Below, one piece after another: positions 27,025 through 34,042 of a stretch of 34,042 nucleotides of DNA (its first letter is position 1; each line of letters starts with the position of its first letter). The notes beneath the pieces are model-generated. The model saw only the letters and a list, made by a program, of their open reading frames with translations, had not been told where the DNA came from and did no database searches. The position numbers were made by a program, and so were the translations under genes. The DNA is taken from assembly GCA_031270335.1 (NCBI GenBank), contig JAISXV010000150.1:1-34042 (forward strand), given 5' to 3'. Source of the stretch: Prevotellaceae bacterium (GTDB lineage: Bacteria; Bacteroidota; Bacteroidia; Bacteroidales; UBA932).

Positions 27025-28461
27025 TTATTTTTTACCTATTACTATTGTATTGAACGAGTTGGGTTCTAATATGGGTTTAATATTGTATCCGTCGATTTTG
27101 ATTGCCGGATTGATTACAGTATCTTTATCGTTTTGTATCATAAGCACGTAACTGTTGTCGGTATTTCTGAAAACCAACAGGTTGGTGAATGTTCCCGAGG
27201 TTGCCAGACGTTGAGCGCCGGGCAGTACGTAATGGCTCAGATGTTTCAAAAGATAATATTCGTATGTAAACTTGTAGGTTTTATTTTCCTTGTTTACAGT
27301 GACTAACGAATTTTGTCGCCATCCCCAGCGGCTCATGCCTCCTTCTTCGAGCGAGGTGTTCCAATAATCGTACACATTTGTTCCGTTGTTGAGATAATGT
27401 TTCATCAATCCCCATGAATAACAGCATAATTTCCAGTCGTTTTGACCGTTGCCGCATTCCTGTTCGGTCTGGTAGAGTTTGATGGTGGGATATTTTTTGT
27501 GAATGGCGCTTATGGACTTTTTCCCAGCCCATTGAAAACCGACGCCCGTAATGTATTGACTGCTTTTGGGGTCTTGCAGCAGGGTATCGACCATTGCCGG
27601 AGTTGGGCGTTCCATTGTGCCAAACATCAGTTCTACGTCGAGTTGCTTCATTGCCGGTCCAAGATACTCGCCTACAAACTTGTTAAGCCCCGACGACAGC
27701 CATGTACAGCTCGGAAACGGCTGGCACGAGTTAAATTCGTTTTGCGGCATGACCATCGCTATCGGAATATTTTCGTTGCGATAGGCTTCGATAAATTTCG
27801 AGAAATACAGTGCATACGCCTTAAAATAAGCGTCTTCCTGAATAAACATGTTTACGCCTTCACGACTGACCTGTTCGGGTTTGATGTCGTTGCGATACGC
27901 CGAATCGAAAAACGAACTCGTTGGACAGCAGGCGTAATGTTTGTTGTATTTCATCCATGTGGGAGGCGACCATGGCGATGCCCAGACTTTCAGTTTTGGG
28001 TTGTATTTCAGCGCGTTCTTGATGAAGGGAACAAGCGTTTTCCTGTCATTGTCGATACTGAAATTTTTCATTTCGAAATCGCCGTCGGTTTCGTTGTACG
28101 AATACCAGTTAAGCGAAAAGTCATTGGCGCCCACAGGCATACGGCAAACGGTAAAATTTGCTCCAGCGCCCGGCTCGAAAAGTTCTTTCATGATCTTTTC
28201 CCGGTCGGCGTCGTTCAATGCGCTCAACGATGTCCATCCCAATTCGTTGAAGCATGTTCCGAACCCTTCAATTGTCTGTTTGGGATTCTCAATGTCAACT
28301 TCTACATCGAAATTGTTGTTGTCAATAAATTCAATACTGTCGGCATTTTGCAGTTTCCACGAGTATTCTTGCGTCGAAACGACCCATTGAACAGAAGGTT
28401 TGTTGTTGCAGGCAACAAATAGCCCGCACATAAAAATCAAAGTAAAAGTAATATTTTTCAT
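27025..28461 (-). CDS. GH30-family glycoside hydrolase, lipoprotein
   Basis: Lipobox LFVAC; QTIEGFGTCFNELGWTSLSAL, WASPWSPPTWMKYN, VMPQNEFNSCQPFPSC, LYQTEQECGNGQNDW. Confidence 0.88.
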   Translation of the reverse strand: MKNITFTLIFMCGLFVACNNKPSVQWVVSTQEYSWKLQNADSIEFIDNNNFDVEVDIENPKQTIEGFGTCFNELGWTSLSALNDADREKIMKELFEPGAGANFTVCRMPVGANDFSLNWYSYNETDGDFEMKNFSIDNDRKTLVPFIKNALKYNPKLKVWASPWSPPTWMKYNKHYACCPTSSFFDSAYRNDIKPEQVSREGVNMFIQEDAYFKAYALYFSKFIEAYRNENIPIAMVMPQNEFNSCQPFPSCTWLSSGLNKFVGEYLGPAMKQLDVELMFGTMERPTPAMVDTLLQDPKSSQYITGVGFQWAGKKSISAIHKKYPTIKLYQTEQECGNGQNDWKLCCYSWGLMKHYLNNGTNVYDYWNTSLEEGGMSRWGWRQNSLVTVNKENKTYKFTYEYYLLKHLSHYVLPGAQRLATSGTFTNLLVFRNTDNSYVLMIQNDKDTVINPAIKIDGYNIKPILEPNSFNTIVIGKK

Positions 28462-28593
28462 CTCTATTAATATTTATATAGTATTATTATTCAAATCAAT
28501 CAATCATTTTATAACCATCGTTTTCGGCGGTAAAGGTACTAATTTATTTTAAATACTCAAATAAAAGATTTTTATATCCAGATTTATAAATAA

Positions 28594-29088
28594 TCACATT
28601 TGCACATTAATCCATTCATACTGGTTTTGCATATAATGCATAAACCGGATAAAATCTTCATTTGTAATGATTAGCGATGCAGTATTGACACATGGATGAA
28701 AACTCAGTCGTTCTGCTTTTTTGAGATTTTCATCTATAAAGACATGTACATGACGTCCTTCGTCGTAAATCAGACCGAAAGGCGTTACCGACCCGGGCAT
28801 TACGCCCAGATATTTCAACATTCGCTGTTCGGAAGCAAAACTTAATTTGCCTTGCCGCAGTTGTTTTTCGATTCTGTGAATATCCATATCGCAGTCACAA
28901 TCAAGGATAACCAGATAATGCTGATTTCCTTTGTGATTTCGGAAAAACAAGTTTTTACAATGTTTGGCGTCATGTCCGGACCAGTATTGTTTAGCGATTT
29001 CAATGGTCGGCGCAGGAGGATGCTCCAGATATTCAAACCGGATATTTAACTTCGCAAGTAGCTGATACAATTTGTCATGTCCATTCAT
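28594..29088 (-). CDS. YbaK/ProX-type aminoacyl-tRNA deacylase
   Basis: FEYLEHPPAPTIEIA...HCKNLFFRNHKGNQHYLVIL...LGVMPGSVTPFGLIYDEGRHVHVFIDENL, YbaK/ProX motifs. Confidence 0.88.
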   Translation of the reverse strand: MNGHDKLYQLLAKLNIRFEYLEHPPAPTIEIAKQYWSGHDAKHCKNLFFRNHKGNQHYLVILDCDCDMDIHRIEKQLRQGKLSFASEQRMLKYLGVMPGSVTPFGLIYDEGRHVHVFIDENLKKAERLSFHPCVNTASLIITNEDFIRFMHYMQNQYEWINVQM

Positions 29089-29115
29089 TTTGCATAACTG
29101 CTAAAATATTCTTCG

Positions 29116-31728
29116 CTAAACTATTGTCACTGTAATCGACTTCAAAACTGCATCGTCGGACGAGCCGCCATACAGGATTTCGTATTTACTCGGCTTGACG
29201 GTCATTTTGTTTGTTTGCGGGTCGAAAAACTCGAATGAGTTTGGTTCCAGCTTAATCGCAACAGATTCACTGGCTCCCGCCTTAACATTGATACGCTTGA
29301 ACGCCCGCAAACTCTTGATTGGACCTTCGGCGTCCTGTGGGTTACGGATATACACCTGCACAACTTCGTCGCCATTGAGCGACCCTGTGTTTTTGAGGTC
29401 GAAACTCAGCGTGACCGTTTCTTTCTTTTTGATACTGCTTTTGCTGAGGTTTGCCGTTCCATACTCGAAAGTCGTGTAACTCAGTCCATATCCGAAAGGA
29501 TACAGCGGTTCGCCTTTGAAATACCGGTAAGTCCGTCCTTTCGACATGTCGTAGTCTTCGAAATCAGGCAGTTGCTCCGACGAAGCGTAGAATGTCAACG
29601 GCAACCGTCCTGCCGGATTATAATCTCCGAAAAGAACGTCGGCGACAGCAATTCCGCCCTGTTGTCCACCATACCATGCGTTAATCATGGCGTCGGTGAG
29701 TTCAGCCTCGCGGGTCAAAGCGAATGTGCTTCCCGTACAGATGACAAACACTACCGGTTTGCCGAGTTTGGCGAGCGCCTTCAACAAATTGACCTGTACC
29801 TGCGGCAAATCAATGTTCGTACGGTCGCCGCCCTTGAATCCGGGATAGTTCACGCTCATTTCTTCACCTTCGAGGAAACGCGAAATGCCGCCGACGAAAA
29901 CAATTGCGTCAGCGTCTTTAACCTTCTGCGCCACCGCTTCGTAATTGATATCTTTCAGGTAACCGAAATCGAAATTCAATGCGCCGTTTCCCTTGTCTGC
30001 TTTGAAGAACTCTATCAGAATCGGGTATTTTTGACCCTTATTCACTTTCAGCAGATAAGTATCTTTGAACGATTTGTTATCCTGTCCCCAACGGTCGATG
30101 ACCTTTTGATCGCCGACAGTCAGACGATAGCCGTCGCTTCCCGAAATCCGGAAAATAACTTCGCCCGCTTCGGTAGCGGTAAACGTCGATGCAAATTTAG
30201 CGGAGAAATTGTTGAGATTCACTCCCGGAACGAAAACAGTATTGCCGCCGGTGTGGAACTCAAACGGTTGTGAGATTTGGGATGTAGCCGCCACATCGCC
30301 TGTGAAATCCTTGGTATTCCAGAACGTAGCCTTGAAACCCTGTTTTCCGCTGTACACGCTTTTGTTAAACTGGCTGAAAAACACTTTGTCGTCCACCAGG
30401 TCGCATCCTTTTTCGTAAATCACAGCGCCTTCCGGCAATTTTGCCTGTATCCCCTGAAGGATGGTGACCGTTTTTGTCGGCGTGCCGGAATAGTTTGCCC
30501 ACAACATCACGGAATCGTTTGCGTTAGGTCCGATTACGGCTACTTTTTTCAAATCTTTCGACAGCGGCAAAGTTTTGTTTTTGTTGCTCAACAGCACTAT
30601 TGATTTGCGAGCCATTTCCAGCGCTTTGGCTTTGTGTTCTTCGCTTTCGACCACAGAATAGGGTATCGACGACCACGAAACATCTTCGTCCTTGTCGAAC
30701 AGCCCCAGTTGAAAACGTGCGCGTAACAGCCTGAATACCGCAACGTCGATTTGCTTTTCGGAAATCAACCCGGCTTTGCATGCGTCAACAATCGTTCTGT
30801 AAACGCCTCCACATTCGAGGTCGGTTCCGGTGATAACGGCGTCAGCGGCTGCTTCTTCCGCTGTTTTGTGAGTGCCATGCCGTCCTTCCCTGAAAAAGTC
30901 GTCGATAGCTCCGCAGTCCGATACGACCACATTGTCGTAACCCCATTCCTTGCGGAGAATATCCACCAGCAGCGTATTGCTTCCGCAGCAGGGTTTGCCT
31001 TCGAAACGGTTGTAGGCGCACATCACTTCCTTGACTTTGGCTTCGGTCACTAATGCTTTAAACGCAGGCAGATAAGTCTCGTACAAATCGCGTTTCGAAA
31101 TATTTTCAGCGTTGTACGAATGCCTGTTCCATTCCGGTCCGCTGTGGACGGCGTAATGTTTTGCGCAAGCGTGGGCTTTGTTGTACTTGCCGGTCAAATC
31201 GCCCTGTAACCCGCGCACAGCCGCAACGCCAATCCTGCCTGTCAGGTACGGGTCTTCGCCATACGTTTCCATTCCCCGTCCCCAGCGCGGGTCGCGGAAA
31301 ATGTTGATGTTTGGCGTCCAGAACGTCAGTCCCCGATAGCGTCTCAACTCGTTTTTGTTTTTAAAATCATGATGTTTGGCACGCGCTTCGTCGGAAACGA
31401 TGTCAAACATTTCGTACACGGCATTGTCGTCAAAAGTGGCAGCCAATCCGATAGATTGCGGAAAAACAGTAGCCTGTCCCGCGCGTGCAACTCCATGCAG
31501 AGCTTCGTTCCACCAGTCGTAAGGCGGAATCCCCAAACGTTCGACGGCTGCGGACTTGTTAGTCATCAACGACACCTTTTCTTCCAGTGTCAATCGGTTC
31601 AACAAATCTTTCGCCCTCTTGTCAAAACTCAACGACGTATTCTGATACGGAAAACCGCCGTCGCTGTTACTGCAGCTCACAAATGCGAGCGCTAAAAACG
31701 ACAGTAGAATAAATGTTCGAATTTTCAT
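29116..31728 (-). CDS. GH3-family beta-glycosidase with probable PA14 insert, lipoprotein
   Basis: Lipobox AFVSC; WWNEALHGVARAG, DPRWGRGMETYGEDPYLTG, HACAKHYAVHSGP, VVSDCGAIDDF; PA14-like KATFWNTKDFTGD...FRISGSDGYRLTVGDQKVID; FnIII-like C-terminus. Confidence 0.93.
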   Translation of the reverse strand: MKIRTFILLSFLALAFVSCSNSDGGFPYQNTSLSFDKRAKDLLNRLTLEEKVSLMTNKSAAVERLGIPPYDWWNEALHGVARAGQATVFPQSIGLAATFDDNAVYEMFDIVSDEARAKHHDFKNKNELRRYRGLTFWTPNINIFRDPRWGRGMETYGEDPYLTGRIGVAAVRGLQGDLTGKYNKAHACAKHYAVHSGPEWNRHSYNAENISKRDLYETYLPAFKALVTEAKVKEVMCAYNRFEGKPCCGSNTLLVDILRKEWGYDNVVVSDCGAIDDFFREGRHGTHKTAEEAAADAVITGTDLECGGVYRTIVDACKAGLISEKQIDVAVFRLLRARFQLGLFDKDEDVSWSSIPYSVVESEEHKAKALEMARKSIVLLSNKNKTLPLSKDLKKVAVIGPNANDSVMLWANYSGTPTKTVTILQGIQAKLPEGAVIYEKGCDLVDDKVFFSQFNKSVYSGKQGFKATFWNTKDFTGDVAATSQISQPFEFHTGGNTVFVPGVNLNNFSAKFASTFTATEAGEVIFRISGSDGYRLTVGDQKVIDRWGQDNKSFKDTYLLKVNKGQKYPILIEFFKADKGNGALNFDFGYLKDINYEAVAQKVKDADAIVFVGGISRFLEGEEMSVNYPGFKGGDRTNIDLPQVQVNLLKALAKLGKPVVFVICTGSTFALTREAELTDAMINAWYGGQQGGIAVADVLFGDYNPAGRLPLTFYASSEQLPDFEDYDMSKGRTYRYFKGEPLYPFGYGLSYTTFEYGTANLSKSSIKKKETVTLSFDLKNTGSLNGDEVVQVYIRNPQDAEGPIKSLRAFKRINVKAGASESVAIKLEPNSFEFFDPQTNKMTVKPSKYEILYGGSSDDAVLKSITVTIV

Positions 31729-31770
31729 CTTTTCTTGTAATTATTTTGAAAATTAGACTAAAAATTTTGC

Positions 31771-31778
31771 TGCAAAAG
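31771..31778 (-). promoter_or_regulatory. -7 element TACTTTTG upstream of GH3 gene
   Basis: CAAAAGTA on plus strand, about 43 bp upstream of start. Confidence 0.45.
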
Positions 31779-31831
31779 TAATACAATTTATGATAATTTA
31801 AAGGAAGAACTCCGGAATCAAAAATATTTCA

Positions 31832-31839
31832 TAATTTTG
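31832..31839 (+). promoter_or_regulatory. -7 element TAATTTTG upstream of EamA gene
   Basis: TAnnTTTG about 53 bp upstream of ATG 31892. Confidence 0.4.
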
Positions 31840-31891
31840 CGCTCTGTAATAACATATAATAAAAGTATAAATATGGATTCAGAAAAGATAA

Positions 31892-32863
31892 ATGGATGAT
31901 AAAAATTTCAAAGGTCATGCCTCTCTTTTAATTGCTTACGTCATTTTCGGGCTGAATACGCCAATAACCAAAGCCATACTGACGCACGGAGAAACATCGG
32001 CAATGGCGTTGACGTTTTACCGGTTTGCGGGAGCGGCGGCGCTTTTCTGGCTGGCGTCATTGTTTGTCAAACGCGAACGCGTCGGCGTCCGGGATATTAT
32101 TTTGCTGAGTATAGCGTCGTTGTTTGCGATAGTAATCAACCAGACGTCGTTTATCATGGGACTTTCGATGACTTCGCCTATCGACGCCTCGGTTATCACC
32201 ACTCTTGTACCGATAATGACCATGATTTTTGCGGCTTTTTTCCTCAAAGAACCGATAACGTGGAAAAAAGTTATCGGCGTATTAGTCGGGGCATTCGGAG
32301 CTTTACTGCTGATTTTCAACGGTAATATAGTGTCGCACAATTCGGCGAGCGTCGAAGGCAATTTGCTGTGCATGTTGAGCTGTCTTGCTTTTGCGATATA
32401 TCTGACGGCGTTTAAGAGGCTGATTGTTCGCTACAGCGCTGTAACATCGATGAAATGGATGTTTCTGTCGGCGACGGTTTGCAGTTTTCCGTTTTGCTGG
32501 AGCGACATATCGGCAATCAATTACGGAACAATTCCGGCAGACATATATATACGTATAATATTTGTTGTTCTCATGGCAACGTTTGTCTCGTATCTGCTGA
32601 TTCCCGTCGGACAGAAACTGCTGCGTCCTACGATAGTCAGCATGTACAATTATTTACAGCCACTTGTATCCTCGTTTGTCGCCGTCCTGCTTGGCATGGA
32701 TACTTTCGGCTGGGTAAAAAGCATTGCCGCCGTTTTGATTTTTATGGGGGTTTATATTGTGACGCAAAGTAAGTCGCGCGCACAAATGGAACAAGAAAAA
32801 ATTGATAAATGTAAAGCACTGATATTAAGCGATTTTACAATAAACAGCAATAAATTTTCATAA
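31892..32863 (+). CDS. EamA/DMT-family transporter
   Basis: 323 aa, about 10 TM segments; LLIAYVIFGLNTPITKAILTHG...STSMALTFYRFAGAAALFW-type EamA repeats. Confidence 0.88.
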   Translation: MDDKNFKGHASLLIAYVIFGLNTPITKAILTHGETSAMALTFYRFAGAAALFWLASLFVKRERVGVRDIILLSIASLFAIVINQTSFIMGLSMTSPIDASVITTLVPIMTMIFAAFFLKEPITWKKVIGVLVGAFGALLLIFNGNIVSHNSASVEGNLLCMLSCLAFAIYLTAFKRLIVRYSAVTSMKWMFLSATVCSFPFCWSDISAINYGTIPADIYIRIIFVVLMATFVSYLLIPVGQKLLRPTIVSMYNYLQPLVSSFVAVLLGMDTFGWVKSIAAVLIFMGVYIVTQSKSRAQMEQEKIDKCKALILSDFTINSNKFS

Positions 32864-32879
32864 AATATTCGACAAATAT

Positions 32880-32910
32880 TTTGTGGGAATAAAAAAAAGC
32901 AGTACCTTTG
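32880..32910 (+). promoter_or_regulatory. Promoter of the tRNA-tuf operon (TTTG 32880-32883, TACCTTTG 32903-32910)
   Basis: TTTG-N19-TACCTTTG upstream of the tRNA cluster. Confidence 0.7.
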
Positions 32911-32977
32911 TCCCCGCTTTTGAAGGCAAAAAGATGCCCGAAAGCATGTTCATTGAATTATGAAACAAATGATTAAA

Positions 32978-33051
32978 GCCGATGTAGCTCAGTTGGTCAG
33001 AGCAGCTGATTTGTAATCAGCTGGTCGGGGGTTCGAATCCCTCCATCGGCT
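32978..33051 (+). tRNA. tRNA-Thr (TGT)
   Basis: GCCGATG...CATCGGC acceptor stem; anticodon loop TTTGTAA. Confidence 0.95.
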
Positions 33052-33066
33052 CGTTAATCGTTTTTT

Positions 33067-33149
33067 GGGGAGATACCAAAGTGGCCAACTGGGGCAGACT
33101 GTAAATCTGCTGTCGTACGACTTCGTAGGTTCGAATCCTGCTCTCCCCA
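33067..33149 (+). tRNA. tRNA-Tyr (GTA)
   Basis: GGGGAGA...TCTCCCC; anticodon loop CTGTAAA; long variable arm. Confidence 0.95.
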
Positions 33150-33164
33150 CGAAAATCAGTATGC

Positions 33165-33237
33165 GCGGAAGTAGCTCAGTTGGTAGAGCATCAGCCTTCC
33201 AAGCTGAGGGTCGCGAGTTCGAACCTCGTCTTCCGCT
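33165..33237 (+). tRNA. tRNA-Gly (TCC)
   Basis: GCGGAAG...CTTCCGC; anticodon TCC. Confidence 0.95.
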
Positions 33238-33259
33238 CTAAGAAAAGGTAAAGGGAAAC

Positions 33260-33331
<72 letters not shown>

Positions 33332-33406
33332 CAGAATGAATTAAGAATTAGAAATTTAAGAATAATAAAAGAATAATAATTTTAACGTTAAAAATGATTC
33401 ATAATT

Positions 33407-34042
33407 ATGGCAAAAGAAAAATTTGACAGGTCCAAGCCGCACGTAAATATTGGTACCATCGGTCACGTTGACCATGGTAAAACTACTCTTACTGCCGCTA
33501 TTACCTCTGTTTTAGCTAAACAAGGCTACAGTGCCGAAGTCCGCACTTTCGATTCGATTGACAATGCTCCCGAAGAAAAAGAAAGAGGTATAACTATTAA
33601 CACTGCTCACGTTGAGTATCAGACGGCTAAACGTCATTATGCTCACGTTGACTGCCCCGGTCACGCTGACTACGTCAAAAATATGGTTACAGGAGCTGCC
33701 CAGATGGACGGCGCTATTTTGGTTTGTGCCGCTACCGACGGCCCTATGCCCCAAACTCGTGAACATATTCTGCTGGCTCGTCAGGTGAACGTTCCCCGTA
33801 TCGTTGTTTTCATGAACAAAGTTGATGCGGTTGATGATCCCGAAATGTTGGAATTGGTCGAAATGGAATTGCGCGAATTGTTGAACTTCTATAATTTCGA
33901 CGGTGACAACCTTCCTATTATCCAAGGTTCTGCATTAGGCGCATTGAACGGCGACCCACAATGGGAAGCAAAAGTACTTGAATTGATGGACGCGGTTGAC
34001 GAATATATTCCTATTCCTCCGCGCGACAACGAAAAACCGTTC
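33407..34042 (+). CDS. tuf: Elongation factor Tu (truncated by window)
   Basis: [33 protein letters not shown]...; ATG 33407, open to the window end. Confidence 0.97.
   Translation, partial: MAKEKFDRSKPHVNIGTIGHVDHGKTTLTAAITSVLAKQGYSAEVRTFDSIDNAPEEKERGITINTAHVEYQTAKRHYAHVDCPGHADYVKNMVTGAAQMDGAILVCAATDGPMPQTREHILLARQVNVPRIVVFMNKVDAVDDPEMLELVEMELRELLNFYNFDGDNLPIIQGSALGALNGDPQWEAKVLELMDAVDEYIPIPPRDNEKPF

Noticed and set aside
27722-27740. Second sigma-54-like TGGCACGAG site
   Set aside because: Inside the GH30 coding region and lacks the -12 TTGC at correct spacing
27442-28422. 326-aa plus-strand ORF
   Set aside because: Antisense to the well-supported GH30 gene; composition looks like shadow translation
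29572-30273. 233-aa plus-strand ORF
   Set aside because: Antisense shadow of the GH3 gene
33512-33925. 137-aa minus-strand ORF
   Set aside because: Antisense shadow of tuf

Overview
Bacteroidales-type chromosomal window, recognised from TAnnTTTG (-7) promoter motifs, a GNNNYALAA tmRNA tag and gene content. Left to right: the 5' end of a TonB-dependent/outer-membrane beta-barrel receptor (-); rplM-rpsI-rpsB-tsf; a tandem duplication of the tsf 3' end plus terminator; a minus-strand small RNA candidate; a 661-aa exported protein of unknown family behind a consensus sigma-54 (-24/-12) promoter; a 4 x 43-bp GC-rich repeat; a RelE-like toxin-antitoxin pair; a GT-C/methyltransferase/GT4 surface-glycan cluster; icd-gltA-rpoN-rdgB-lysC-dnaB; an AT-rich repeat array with UUCG hairpins; argC-argG-mreD (-); ssrA (tmRNA) followed by what looks like a decayed integration scar with an ORF6N pseudogene; a GH13 gene; a second minus-strand sRNA candidate with the same layout as the first; GH30-glyA, a YbaK-like deacylase and GH3; an EamA transporter; and tRNA-Thr/Tyr/Gly/Thr followed by tuf (truncated by the window). 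The most interesting leads are the two look-alike sRNA loci, the sigma-54 promoter driving the unknown exported protein, and the ssrA-flanking scar with near-identical att-like repeats. All calls come from reading the sequence; no database search or folding was run.
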